DNA from: Cynocephalus volans
Lineage: Eukaryota > Chordata > Mammalia > Dermoptera > Cynocephalidae
Assembly: GCF_027409185.1 (NCBI RefSeq)
Contig: NC_084469.1
Span: 35,400,793-35,464,792 of the forward strand
Direction of reading: 5' to 3'
DNA: 64,000 nt
Part shown: positions 22,878-33,960 of the stretch, in pieces
How the letters are laid out: every line of letters begins with the position of its first letter
Numbering within the stretch: the first letter of the stretch is position 1
Made by a program: the position numbers and the translations under genes
Notes under the pieces: generated by a model
Seen by the model: only the letters and a program-made list of their open reading frames with translations
Databases searched by the model: none
Told to the model about the DNA's origin: nothing

Positions 22878-23039
22878 AGAAAGAAAGAATTTTAGAAACA
22901 GAAGGGATTAAAAAGACCGTTAGGTTGAACCTAGAGTATATTCAAATTCTCAGCTGCATCAAGAGGGGAACAAGAAGTATGTTGATTTCAGGAAGAGTTG
23001 ATGTCATTAATAAAAATAATGAATGTCACAGATAAAAAA

Positions 23040-23385
23040 AGAAAAACTTAAAAAAGAAAAAAAAGAATGATCTTTAGATCGTGGTTACCACAGGCTGGGA
23101 AGGGGAGGGAGGTGGGGGAATGAGGAGAGGTTTGTCAACAGGTACAAAATGACAGTTAGATAGGAAGCATAAGTTCTGATGCTCTAGGGTGACAATAGCT
23201 AATAATGTATATTTCAAGATAGCCAGAAAAGAGGATCTTGAATGCTATAAACCATAAAGAAATGATAAATGTTTAGGTGATAGATATACTAACTATTCTG
23301 ATTGGATCATTATACAATATATGCACGTATCAAAACAACAAACTGTACCCCATAAAAATGTATAATTAAAATAAGCATAAAAAAA
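23040..23385 (+). repeat. L1 3' end
   Basis: 'gtggttaccacaggctggga' through 'agggtgacaatagctaataa' to 'aactgtaccccataaaaatg' is the classic L1MB-type 3' terminus, in sense. Confidence 0.75.
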
Positions 23386-24072
23386 TAGGCTTTACTGAGG
23401 AATAATTTTTATGAGAGAGGGAGGTTCAGCAAAGACCTTTTATTTTCTATTCAAATAATATTGGATGATAATATTACCCACACTGGTTTCTCAGCTCTGG
23501 TGTGTAGAGAAGATTCTCTTCTTAACTATTGGACCCTTTGGAACTTCTGAAAAGATTTTCAAACCTGCACCATCTCAGGAAGGACAAGCAAAACTATCAG
23601 TAGGGTGGACACAACTGCTTTTCTCCACTGAAGTGACCCTCATTGCCATCTGACCCCTAAAATGAGTGACAGAGATGATCTGATTTACAATGAGAGATGA
23701 GCTTCCTGTATTCTCTAACACAGAAGTTACAGTGTGGCAAGCATGCAGACGTTCTCAGGACACAAAGGAGATGTAAGAACCGAAGAGCTCCTCTTGCTTT
23801 TCTTCCCTCTGCCTGGAACTTGCATGCATTTCCTCCTGGGAACAGAAAACCCAGGCCTTCAGAGCCCAGCTTCCCCAGTGACAGTTTATCAAGTCTGAGT
23901 GTTCACAGATGAAGGAAGCTGTGTCACAGGGCAAAAGTGAAGAAAGTTTGCAACACGCTTTTGCAAGATTTTTCAAGGTCCTTGAATAGAATGAAGAGAA
24001 AGAGTCAGCCATGTGAAGATCTGGGGAAAGAGCATTCCAGGCAGAGGAAACGGCAAGTGGGGACAAGCCCAA

Positions 24073-24103
<31 letters not shown>

Positions 24104-24179
24104 AAGATGACCGGTAAGGGGATCTTAACCCTTGGTATTATCAGCACCGCACTCTCCCAAGTGAGCCACGGGCCGGCCC
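24073..24179 (-). mobile_element. t-SINE one-unit composite
   Basis: Long T tract, 'agatgaccggtaaggggatc', then 'cttaacccttggtattatca' (a 14-base internal loss relative to family) and 'gccacgggccggccc'. Confidence 0.88.
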
Positions 24180-24486
24180 TTCAGTGTATTTGTTGAACAG
24201 AAAAGAAGCCAGCATTTTTGAAGCCTAGTGAGGCTGGATAGGTAAACGGGGGCCAGAGCATGTCAGCCTTGCAGCCACAGGGAGAGGTATGGTCAGAGTT
24301 GTATTCTAGAAGATGACTGGGGTTGCAACATGGAGAATGGGTTTTAAGCAGATTTTAAGCGTAAAGCTAATGAGGAAGCCATAGAGTTATCCAGAAGGGA
24401 CAGGATGGGGCTTGTACCAGGGTGGAGCCAAGAAGGTGGAGCAAAATGAAGGGTAATAAGAGATAGTTAGAAGATAAAGAAGGTTT

Positions 24487-24639
24487 GGGCCGGCCCGTGG
24501 CTCACTCGGGAGAGTGTGGTGCTGAGAACACCAAGGCCCCGGGTTCGGATCCCATATACGGATGGCCGGTTCGCTCACTGGCTGAGCGTGGTGCTTACAA
24601 CACCAAGTCAAGGGTTGAGATCCCCTTACTGGTCATCTT

Positions 24640-24665
<26 letters not shown>
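24487..24665 (+). mobile_element. t-SINE dimer
   Basis: Near-consensus, with the target duplication agaagataaagaaggtttgg on both sides. Low divergence suggests a young copy. Confidence 0.93.
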
Positions 24666-24670
<5 letters not shown>

Positions 24671-25059
24671 TAAAGAAGGTTTGGATATGGGGCTGTGCGT
24701 GGGTGAGAAAAAAGGAAGGGTTAAAGATGACTGTTAGATTTAGGGCTTCAACAGCTGGAGGTTGAGGGTATCTCTGCTTATAATAGATTTCCCGCCTAGA
24801 GGACCTACTAGATAGTAAAAACAAGATAGTCACATTTCAGGATGTGAATTAACAAGCAGTGAGTGAACTGTCCTGTCATTTTGCATGACCTTGATTCACA
24901 GAAGCTGGCTCGACAGAGAAGCCATTTCCAGCCTTTTCACAAAACAGTTTTTTTTTAGAGCCAGCCAGTGGCCATAGGGGGTACAACTGGTGACCAGGTG
25001 TCTTTCCACAGGTGGCCACTCACTCCAGAGCTAGGACCCACATATCCTAACATTTAAAC

Positions 25060-25540
25060 TAGTAATAAAAGACCTTTAAAAAATTGTTTTTATCGTGAAA
25101 AAAAAATTCAAACATATGTAAAAATGAAGAAAATAGTATAGTGAACCTGACAATTATCAACACATGGCCAACTTTGATTTAACTATACCTTCTCTCACTG
25201 CCCACGCCCCTCCTTAGATTTAAGGCTCCAACAGGTGGGGGGTTTTTGGCAGCTGGCGGGTGCAGGACCTTGGTGTTATCAGAACCATGCTCTAACCAAC
25301 TGAGCTAACCAGCCAGCGTCGTCCTCCCTGCTCCTGCATTAGGTTATTATTTTATAACATCATCAAATATAGCATCACCAAATACTTCACATTGCCTGAC
25401 TGCCTCACACATATTTTTCTTGCTTTTTCTGTTTCTTTCTTTCTTTCTTTCTTTTTTATAGTTTGTTTCAGTCAGGGTCCAAATAAAGTTCACACATTGC
25501 ACTTGGTTATCATGTCTCTTAAGTAATTAATTTTAGTTTT
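25060..25540 (-). repeat. Old L1 fragment, antisense
   Basis: 'aagttcacacattgcacttg' with 'gttatcatgtctcttaagta' and, further left, 'tcaacacatggccaactttg' are antisense L1-type phrases. Interrupted by a SINE monomer. Confidence 0.5.
25242..25318 (-). mobile_element. t-SINE monomer
   Basis: 'tttttggcagctggcgggtg' start and 'aaccaactgagctaaccagc' end; the B-box side is partly lost. Confidence 0.75.
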
Positions 25541-25815
25541 TTTAGTTAAAAGGAAATTTTTAACAAAAAGGCTTTTCTTAAACCGTATAAGTTCATTTTT
25601 AATATTAAATAGGATAAGGTGCTTAATTGTCTAAGAGTTTCATTCATGAACACTTTATTCCAGTTTAGTCCTTTTACATACATTTGCTTGTTGTGTGTGT
25701 ATATTTTAACAGGTAATAGCCATGAATTACCAGCTATTTAAAAAGGTAACTGCATTGGAAAATGAAAATTTATATAATTTTATCATTAGATCAGAATTTT
25801 AAAAAATCAGGGCTG

Positions 25816-26193
25816 GGGGCCGGGCCGGCCCGTGGCTCACTCGGGAGAGTGCGGTGCTGATAACACCAAGGCCCCGGGTTCGGATCCCATATACGGATGG
25901 CCGGTTCGCTCACTGGCTGAGCGTGGTGCTGACAACACCAAGTTAAGGGTTAAGATCCCCCTACCGGTCATCTTTTAAAAAAAATAAAAATAAATAAAAA
26001 TAAATTAAAAAAAATCAGGGCTGGCCCGTGGCTCACACGGCAGAGTGTGGTACTGATAACACCAAGGCTGCGGGTTCAGATCCTGTATAAGGATAGCCAG
26101 TTAGCTCACTGGCTGAGCGTGGTGCTGACAACACCAAGTCAAGGGTTAAGATCCCCTTACTGGTCATATTTAAAAAAAAAAAAAAAAGAATTA
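25816..26193 (+). mobile_element. Two t-SINE dimers, one inserted in the start of the other
   Basis: Dimer A (about 25822-26008) lies after 'aaaaaatcagggctgg'; the same string recurs at its right edge, where dimer B continues ('ggctggcccgtggctcacac', to 26193). So A landed a few bases inside B and duplicated the site. Confidence 0.85.
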
Positions 26194-26660
26194 AAAAAAA
26201 TCAAATGAAGGATAAGAATTTGTTCAGAAATCTTTTATCATTATGGCATTACACCTTTTTTAGGACAAATATAATTTACAGAAATTATGCAAAGCAATTT
26301 TTTTGTCAAACATCAGTATTTAGCAATGTGTTTTGTTTAGCTGAAATGTTATTTCAGTTGTAAGTACCATCTCCAGTTACAAAAAATAATCAGAAAACTT
26401 ACCAGATTTAAACTACTTTTACAAATGTACTGAGAAATCTTAAGATAAACAATATTTTATGTAGAAAAACACTAACTTTTAAATAGTATTTTTATTATAC
26501 TATTTCTGTGGTTTATGTACATATATTAACTGTTCTCTTTTATAGGAAGTCTGACGAGAAGTTTGTCACAGTAAGCACTGTAAAATGAAGGTAAGAATTA
26601 ATCACCTTTTAACCAAAATACTCTGTATGCAGCAATTGTATCAAAGATACTATTATTTAA

Positions 26661-26839
26661 GGCCGGCCCGTGGCTCACTCGGTAGAGTGCGGTGCTGATA
26701 ATACCAAGGCCTACGGGTTCGGATCCTATATAGGGATGGCCGGTTCGCTCACTGGCTGAGTGAGAGTGGTGCTGACAACACCAAGCCAAGGGTTGAGATC
26801 CCCTACCGGTCATCTTTAAAAAAAAAAAAAAAAAAAAAA
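26661..26839 (+). mobile_element. t-SINE dimer
   Basis: Dimer with the target duplication atactattattta on both sides. Unit two has a 4-base repeat ('ctgagtgagagtgg'). Confidence 0.93.
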
Positions 26840-26849
26840 ATACTATTAT

Positions 26850-27590
26850 TTAGTGGCTGATAATCAATTGCTACAAAATACGAAACAAAATATATTTAAT
26901 GGATTGTTTTCAAGTTTGCAGCTGCCCTCTGGCATACACAATAAGGATTTCCCATAAATAAAAGTTGCAGTGCAATTCACTTAGTGTTAGTTTAAGCCAA
27001 TCCTCCTAAATCTCTTTTAATCTTGGGCTCTTCCTCCTCCCAATGTCCTCACCTACCTTCTCCTTTTCTTTTTTGGCTGGTATGGTTTCTTTTGTTTATC
27101 TGTTGAAGGCATTGGGCCATTTGTAGGCCATATTCTTGTAATGTTATTTAATGTTTCCTCCATGCCCTGTATTTCCTGTAAACTGGTTCTTAGATCTAGT
27201 GGTTGATCAGTTTCTGGTAAAATACATAAGGAGTAGTGGCTTGTGCTTCCTACTCCATCACATCAGGAGGCCTGCCTGCTTGTCTCTTCTTTTCTGGTCA
27301 GTCTAAGCACTGGGTTCAGGTGTAGTCAGACTGAGAAAGTAAGTATACACTTCCTCACCAGTTTTTCACCTAATGGTTTAACTGATCATCACTGCCTAGC
27401 TCCATTATTTCATCAGCGGTTGCAAAATGGGGATAGTCTAAGTCTATCTTCTGTATTTACCAGCTGGGTTTCTTCTACAAATAAGAATTTGCCCTCATCA
27501 ACTTGTTGTTTACCATGATATACAGGTCATACAGGAAAGGTAGGATAAATGCGTGATTTTTTTCTCATTATTTACCAGTTTTCAAAATAA
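26850..27590 (-). repeat. Probable old L1 or other antisense repeat
   Basis: Phrases such as 'tcatcagcggttgcaaaatg', 'ggggatagtctaagtctatc' and 'gccctcatcaacttgttgtt' look like an old interspersed repeat, probably L1-derived in antisense. The family is not certain. Confidence 0.35.
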
Positions 27591-27802
27591 TGAATTGGTT
27601 CTTGTTGCACTCCAGCTAATGTCAGAATCCTGCCGATGTCGCCAATCGTGGGAGCTACTAATCCTGATCGTGATGCCATTTGTCTAGCTACTGGACCATG
27701 CCAGTTGTCAGGCTCTTTTACCTGCCAGTAATCCTGCTTACTAGGCCAATTGCCACGCTAGGGCTGCGTCTGGAGCTCACAGACCCCTCAAGCCCATTTA
27801 CA

Positions 27803-27888
27803 GACTGGGTCACAAACCCTTCACATGCCAGGCTGGGTTACCAGAACCCACAAATGCCAGGCTGGGTCACCAGACACCTTCATGCAGG
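27803..27888. repeat. Three-copy ~29-bp tandem repeat
   Basis: Three imperfect units, each built on 'gctgggt(c/t)accaga' or 'actgggtcacaaa' and ending in 'atgccag' or 'atgcag'. The surrounding 27600-28090 sequence is not recognised. Confidence 0.7.
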
Positions 27889-28362
27889 TCTATGAGCTAG
27901 GTAACCAGCAAACAGGTCCTTGGAAGCCACAGGTTGGAGACCATGGTTGCATGGTGTGGCGGCTGCCAGAGGCAGTAAACTCCAGCGAAGGTGGCAGTGC
28001 TGCGCAGGAGCACTAACTCCACCCACACACAACCCGCCCCCAGAGAATGCTGCACCACCCCCAACCTGCCCCAAGGGAGGGGGGCCTGATTAAATTATTC
28101 TATTTTCCCAACAGATCTCCAACATCCTGCGAAATGAATTAATTAGTCGCTTTTAATATCATTGTGAACTTGTAGATTTTAACATCTTTTGTGTGTTTCA
28201 ATGCATAGCAGTTATTCTTTTTGATACTCTAATTGGCCCAATTTTGGTCCGTGGGAGCCTCTTCAAGTTGGCCGTTGGGTTTTTTCTTTCTTTCCTTTTT
28301 TTTTTTTTTTTTTTCCTTTTTTTCTTTTTCTATCAAGGTGAAATTCACATAATATAAAACAA

Positions 28363-28463
28363 TCTCTTATTTTTCTTTTTTCTGCTGTGTGGTACAGGGA
28401 TCAAACCCCAGACCTGGGTGTTATCAGCACCACACTCTAAACAACTGAGTTAACTGATTAGCT
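28363..28463 (-). mobile_element. t-SINE monomer in L1
   Basis: 'ggtacagggatcaaacccca', 'ggtgttatcagcaccacact' and 'aacaactgagttaactga' in a minus-strand monomer, with an unusual 'ttctgctgtgt' 3' end. Confidence 0.75.
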
Positions 28464-28630
28464 TAAAATAACCATCTTAATGTGTACAATTTAGTGGTCT
28501 TTAGTGCATTCACAAGATTGTATAACTACCACCTCTATCTAGTTCCAAAATGTTTTTTATCATCCTAGAAGAAAACTCTGTACCCATTAAGCAGTTAGTT
28601 CTTACTCCCCTCTCCCCCTAGAATCTGGAG

Positions 28631-29060
28631 TGAAAGTTGGTTATACAAATTGGGTCATTCTTGTCATACCCAAACTAAAATTAGAGACAAGGAGCCAAGA
28701 GGAAAAAGCACTCAGGGTACATAGTGCCTGCTGCAAGAAGAATTTCCCACAAACCCAGCTGTTGAAACAGTCTAAGACTGGTCTTGTCTAGTAGGTGCTA
28801 AAACACACTGCCATGACTCCAAGACTAATTTATCCTTACTGCCGTTGCTTACCAAAACCTGCCAACTCCAAAAACTTTGCTAGTGCAAATGAGCTTTCTT
28901 TCAAAACAATATTTAACATTTCTCTTTCTAATAAAACTCTTAGACTTTGATCTTCAGACATACCAGAGACCACTCCTGGTCTGTGTCCCAATTGCAATCC
29001 TGTTTTTCCGAATAAATCATTCTTTTAGAGATGTCTCTATATTTTTATTTGACTTTAACA
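28631..29060 (+). mobile_element. Solo LTR, ERV1-like (fossil)
   Basis: A block that begins tg, ends aaca, and interrupts the L1 at a clean join ('agaatctgg' on the left, 'ctggcaaccagtaatctact' on the right). It has 'aataaa' signals near its right end. No internal genes. Likely a solo LTR; the family is uncertain. Confidence 0.55.
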
Positions 29061-29340
29061 CTGGCAACCAGTAATCTACTTTCTGTTTTGGTGGATTTAC
29101 TTATTTTGGATGTTTTATATAAGTGGAATCATACAATATTTGGCCTTTTGCACCTGGCTTCTCTCACTTAGCATGTTGTTTTCAAGGTTCATACATGTTG
29201 TAGTGTTTATCAGTACGTCATTCCTTTTTATGGCTGAATAATGTTCTATTGTATGCATATGACCTCATTTTGTTTATCCACTCATCAGCTAGTGAACATT
29301 TGGTTTGTTCCCACCTTTTGGCTGTTGTGAATAGTGCTGC

Positions 29341-29780
29341 TGTAGTGGATTGAATTATGTCCCCCCAAAACTCACTGAAGCTTGAATTATGTCCCCCAAG
29401 TTTTATGTATTTGAAACTTAGCCCCCACTGTGACTGTTGAGGGGGTGGGAAATCCTCTTATGGTAATTGAAAGGTGGAGCGTTGAGGAGGTGATTGGATT
29501 GTAGGACCGTGCAGTAGTGAATGGATTAAAAATGGTAGTCAGGGTGTGGTTCTGAGGGCTTTAAAAGAAGAGGAGAGGTTGTCTTTTGCTCACTCTGCTC
29601 TCTCTGCTTCCACCGTCTTGCAGTGTGAGACCCCTGGGTCCCTGTCGCCACCACCAAGATCCCTACCAGATGGACTTTGGACTTCTCAGCCTCAGAAACT
29701 GTAAGCAATAAATTTCGTTTTCTTTATAAATTACCCAGTTCCACATATTTTGTTATAAACAACCTAAATGGACTAATACA
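29341..29780 (+). mobile_element. Solo MaLR-type LTR (fossil)
   Basis: 440 bp, TG to CA, with a perfect 5-bp duplication gctgc at 29336-29340 and 29781-29785. It holds a poly(A) block ('gcaataaatttcg') and the MaLR-type 'ataaattacccagttccaca' end. Related to the fragment at 7019-7199. It is younger than the L1 it interrupts. Confidence 0.85.
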
Positions 29781-29916
29781 GCTGCTTTAGATATTCTTGT
29801 ACAAGTATCTGTTTGAGTACCTATTTTCAATTCTTTTGGATATAAACCTAAAAGTAAAGTTTCTGGCAGTATTATGAAGGTTTTAACCTTCCTCCCCCCT
29901 ATAAAAAGGTGGTCGG

Positions 29917-30125
29917 TGTAAGAACCCAAATGCCCCAAGGGATCACACCCTGATCACATAAGTCCTTCTCGGCCATACCCCATCATGGCGCTGGTTGCCT
30001 TCTAAGTAGGGATTGTATTTTAAGCCAATCAGCCTTCCCTAAAAGCCCTATATATATGTGTGTGTGCCTCCTAATAAACGAGCTCTCTCCGGTGGATCGT
30101 CAACTGGTGTCAACTCGTCCTTTCA
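29917..30125 (+). mobile_element. Short LTR (~209 bp) inserted inside a t-SINE (fossil)
   Basis: TG to CA, flanked by gtcgg (29912-29916) and gtcgt (30126-30130). It carries TATA-like 'ctatatatatgtg' and 'taataaacgag' before a terminal 'cgtcctttca', the usual R-U5 order of an ERV1-type LTR. The SINE 3' end lies on its left ('aaaaaggtggtcgg') and the rest on its right. It must therefore be younger than that SINE. Confidence 0.65.
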
Positions 30126-30199
30126 GTCGTTAAGGGAATCTTAACCCTTGACCTGGTGTTGTCAGCACCATACTCTCCTAAGTGAGCCACAGGCCGGCT
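30126..30199 (-). mobile_element. t-SINE interrupted by the short LTR
   Basis: Right-hand part of a minus-strand one-unit SINE ('gaatcttaacccttgacctg' to 'gccacaggccggctc'). Its 3' end (about 29902-29916) lies beyond the LTR. Confidence 0.75.
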
Positions 30200-30272
30200 C
30201 TTTTTCTTTTTTAGCTGGTACAGGGAACCCGAACCCGTATTATACAGCTGCACTCTAACCAGCTGAGCCCAT
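30200..30272 (-). mobile_element. t-SINE monomer
   Basis: 'ttttttagctggtacaggga' to 'ctctaaccagctgagccc'; it abuts the previous SINE. Confidence 0.7.
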
Positions 30273-30436
30273 GTAGTTCCTTTTAAGGAACCACCAAACT
30301 GTTTTCCATAATAGCTGCACCATTTTACATTCCCACCAGCAATGTGTGAAGGTTCTGGTTTCTCCACGTCTTTACCAACACTTGTTCACTTGTTATTTCT
30401 CCCTCCCTCCTTTCCCCCGCCCTTCCTTTATTTATT

Positions 30437-30589
30437 TTTTTGACCGGTAAGGGGATCGTAACCCTCGGCACGGTGTGGTCCGTACCATGCTCAGCTAGTG
30501 AGTGCACCGGCCATCCCTTTATAGGATCCGAACCCGTGGCCTTGGCGCTACCAGCACCGCACTCTCCCGAGTGAGCCACGGGGTCGTCC
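30437..30589 (-). mobile_element. t-SINE dimer, variant second unit
   Basis: Contains 'gctagtgagtgcaccggcca' and 'ggcacggtgtggtccgtacc', closer in places to the divergent subtype at 11605 than to the common dimer. Confidence 0.8.
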
Positions 30590-30748
30590 TTTTCCTTCCT
30601 TTATATTACAGCCATCTTACTGGAGTGGTATCTCCTTGTGGTTTCGATTTGCATTTTTGTAATGACTAATGCTGTTGACATTTTTTATGTGCTTATTAGC
30701 CATTTGTAGGTCTTTTTTGGAGAAATGTGTATTCAAGTCCTTTGGCCA

Positions 30749-30840
30749 TTTTTTTTTTTTTTTTAAAGATGACTGGTATCTTAACCCTTGGCTTGGTGTT
30801 GTCAGCACCACACTCTCCCAAGTGAGCCACCGGCTGGCCC
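30749..30840 (-). mobile_element. t-SINE one-unit composite
   Basis: The L1 string 'ggccattttt' is repeated on both sides. Six bases near the tail are missing ('gactggtatcttaac'). Confidence 0.88.
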
Positions 30841-30991
30841 CTCCTTAGGCCATTTTTAAATTGGATTGTTTGTCTTTTTGTTGTTGAGTTATAAGTATTC
30901 TTTATATGTTATGGATTCTTGACCCCTTATCAGATATATGATTGCATTTTTTTTCTCCCATTCTGTAGTTTTTCTTTTTTCACTTTCTTGA

Positions 30992-31401
30992 TGATGGAAT
31001 TTGGATGTGTTGTCCCCTCCAAAACTCATGTGGAAATCTGATCCCTAATGTGGCAGTGTTGGAAACTGATTGAGTCATGGGGACGGATCCCTCATGAATG
31101 GATTCATGCTCTCCCTGGGGGAGGGGGGATTAATGAGTGAGTTCTTGCTCTATTAGTTCCCAGGAGAGAGAGCTGTTGCTTAAAAAGACCCTGGCACCTT
31201 CTCTCTCTCTCTCTTGCTTCCTCTTGCCATGTGATCTGCTTGTACCCACCAGCTCCCTGCCACTTTCCACCATGAGTAGAAGCAGCCCGAGACCCATGCC
31301 AGATGCAGCTGTCCCAGAATCATAAGCCAAATAAACCTCTTTCCTTATAAATTACCCAGTCTCAGGTATTTCTGTTATAGCAACACAAACGGACTAAAAC
31401 A
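30992..31401 (+). mobile_element. Solo MST-like MaLR LTR (fossil)
   Basis: 410 bp, TG to CA, with a perfect 5-bp duplication cttga (30987-30991 and 31402-31406). 'tcatggggacggatccctca', 'tgagtgagttcttgctctat' and 'ccaaataaacctctttcctt' match MST-type LTRs. If the MSTB-like call holds, it favours a primate relative over a bat. Confidence 0.85.
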
Positions 31402-31680
31402 CTTGATAATGTCTTTTGATGCAGGCCTCTGAGATTTTGACACGATGTTAGGATCTTCAGTAGCTTCCTTCTGTCTACCGTAATAAGATGTTCAAGACCT
31501 GTCTTTACATTATCTTCCTGGGCCCGGGGATGATTTATTTCAGGGATAGGGAAATGGTATCTGGGCATTAGGGATGCTCTTTGCTGCTGAGTTGGTGATT
31601 GTTTCTAGGTCTTTTCAATTGAAAACTTTTTTATTTTAAGAGCAAATAAATCTAGAATTCATACTTAATATTTTTTATTT

Positions 31681-31768
31681 TTGGCAGCTAGCCAGTAGGG
31701 GAATCTGAACCCTTGACTTTGGTATTACAGCATCATGCTCTAACCAACTTTTTTTTTTTTTTTTTTTA
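31681..31768 (-). mobile_element. t-SINE monomer fragment
   Basis: 'ttttggcagctagccagtag' to 'catcatgctctaaccaac', followed by a T tract in place of its 5' end. Confidence 0.65.
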
Positions 31769-32436
31769 AGATTTCAGTCTTTCCATAGATGTGGCCTTCG
31801 TGATAATCCATTGGGAACTGATGATTTTGAATAAAAGATTGATTTATTTATTGGAAACTAATTTTATCACCATTAATTTTGGTTGTATTGCATAATAGTA
31901 ACTTTCCTTCCCCTCCTTGTTACCCATACTTTGAGGGACTTGCACAAAGCCCTAGACACTCTGGGTTAGGATTCTGGTAAAGGTCAAGACCCTGGTCACA
32001 AAAAAGCCTGTATATATTATGGACATCGTTTGCTCCATGGACAGCATGGTCACTGGTCTTTATCAGCTTATTGGTTGACTTTTCTCCCAGGTCCCTGCCT
32101 CTTGATCCATGGATCTAGTTGGATCAGGCATACCTTGGCTACTAATAGGGTTCCTCCTCACGACCTCTCCATTTGGAATTCATAATAAAGTTCCTTTGTC
32201 ACCCCACCAATTCAAATAATAGCAGAACTCCTACAGCCACCCAGACTTAACCCTTCCACTTTTGGGAAGGCTGCCACTAGCCCAGTGGTTCTCAACATTT
32301 CTTCTATCCTAACATATTTAGGGAAAGAAATGTACCCACTGGTAATCTGCAGCTATAGCCATTCCCACAAATTCTTTTAAATAAATATTTAATGAGTACT
32401 TGCTGCATGCCATGTATTATGCTAAGACCTGGATGG

Positions 32437-32440
<4 letters not shown>

Positions 32441-32500
<60 letters not shown>
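32441..32500. repeat. (TA)n microsatellite
   Basis: About 30 uninterrupted TA units that run straight into the T tract of the adjoining SINE. Confidence 0.97.
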
Positions 32501-32518
<18 letters not shown>

Positions 32519-32674
32519 TTAAGATGACCGGTAAGGGGATCTTAACCCTTGACCTGGTGTTGTCAGCACCAAGCTCACCCAGTGAGCTAACCGGCCATCC
32601 CTATATGGGATCCGAACCCGTGGCCTTGGTGCCATCAGCACCACACTCTCCCGAGTGAGCCACGGGCCGGCCCC
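32501..32674 (-). mobile_element. t-SINE dimer
   Basis: Near-consensus minus-strand dimer. 'tggattatat' flanks both the (TA)n plus SINE block and its right side, so the TA tract grew from the duplicated site. Confidence 0.92.
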
Positions 32675-32947
32675 ATGGATTATATTTCTGATTTAAATTT
32701 AGTATTACAAGGTTTTTACTTCTTTGGTTTTCTGTCTATGTCTTTTCTCCTATTTTGAAAATCGTGGTTATTGACATAATTACCTATTTGCTCAATTCCA
32801 TGTCAGCATTATTGTTAATGACATGGTTAATAAAAATTTAACTTTTCTTTGCAGGTTTTTGTTATTTTTGTTTTTGTTTTATCCTTAGGATATATCTCAA
32901 CAACGATGTACAATCAAAACAATTACTGTGCTTAAAAATCATTTAAA

Positions 32948-33028
32948 GGGCTGGCTGGTTAGCTCAGTTGGTTAGAAGCAGTGTTGGTAATACCAAGGTC
33001 AAGGGTTTGGATCCCCATCAAGGCACTT
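32948..33028 (+). mobile_element. t-SINE monomer, close to tRNA-Ile
   Basis: 'ggctggctggttagctcagt' and 'tggttagaagcag' match the 5' half of the tRNA-Ile gene at 40895 almost base for base. Tail lost. Confidence 0.85.
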
Positions 33029-33104
33029 AAAGTAATTCCTCTCTGGTGGAATTATGCCATTAGGTTCAGTGGTTCCATTTTACTTTTGCCTTTTACAGAT
33101 TGCT

Positions 33105-33515
33105 TTTATTGTCTTGTAGAAAATCCCAAAGAATCTACAAAAAAAGCTCCTGGAACTAATAAGCATAGCAAGGTCACAGGCTACAAAGTCAATCTACAAA
33201 AGTCAATTGCTCTCCTATATACCAGCAATAAATAATTTGAATCAGAAAAAAAAAAAAACTACAGTAGCACCAAAGAAAGAATTACTTAGGTATAAATCTA
33301 ACAAAATGTGTATAGAATCTGCACATGGAAAACTATACGGATGAAAGAAATCAAAGAAGATCTAAATAAATGGAGAGACATTCCATGTTCATAGATCGGA
33401 AGGCTCAATATTGTTAAGAAGTCAATTCTTCCCAATTTCAGCTCAATTAAATCCCAATCAAAATCCCAACAAGTTATTTTGTAGATATCGACAAAATGAT
33501 TCTAAAGATTATATG
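33105..33515 (+). repeat. L1 ORF2 fragment
   Basis: 'ggctacaaagtcaatctaca', 'ctcctatataccagcaataa', 'ggagagacattccatgttca' and 'aatcccaatcaaaatcccaa' are classic L1 ORF2 phrases in sense. Truncated at both ends. Confidence 0.85.
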
Positions 33516-33784
33516 AGTTTGCTTTTTAATTTTTAAATTTTTATTGAATTTTGTTTTATAATTATGTTGAACATTTATATGCTTCCAAAGTTGAAATCTA
33601 TAAAATAAAGCACATTCAGAAAAGTCAGGTCTCCATTTCTGTCCCTCCACCTTCCACTCTAGGTAAACCATTTTTAGTTTTTGGCTTACCTTTCCATTAA
33701 AATATTTAAAAAATAATACACACACACACACACGTGTCTGCTAATAATTTTATAGCATGTTATAGCCAAAAACTCTTTAATTTT

Positions 33785-33960
33785 CATTACCTGATTTGAT
33801 CTTCACAACAACTCTGAAAAGCAAGCTGGGGAGGAATAACCTACCTGCTACATAATAAAGAAAGGCTCAGAGAAGTTAAGCAACTTGCCAAGTAACAGAG
33901 CTAATAAGTGGTAGAGACTAGGATTCTAAAGAAGGCCTCTCTGGAGCCAAAGCCCATTAT
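33785..33960 (+). repeat. MIR element
   Basis: 'aaaggctcagagaagttaag' followed by 'caacttgccaagtaacagag' and 'ctaataagtggtagagacta'. Confidence 0.7.

Larger units (their letters stand above)
28320..31870 (-). repeat. L1 element, minus strand, broken by at least eight insertions
   Basis: Antisense L1 3'-end and ORF2 phrases appear in order: 'gtacaatttagtggtcttta', 'tctacctttct'-type 'aatctactttctgttttggt', 'tatggctgaataatgttcta', 'ggttctggtttctccacgtc', 'tgtattcaagtcctttggcc' and 'cttatcagatatatgattgc'. Between these blocks lie a SINE monomer, an ERV LTR, two MaLR LTRs, a short LTR inside a SINE, and further SINEs. The host L1 is older than all of them. It is 5' truncated and non-coding. Confidence 0.85.
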
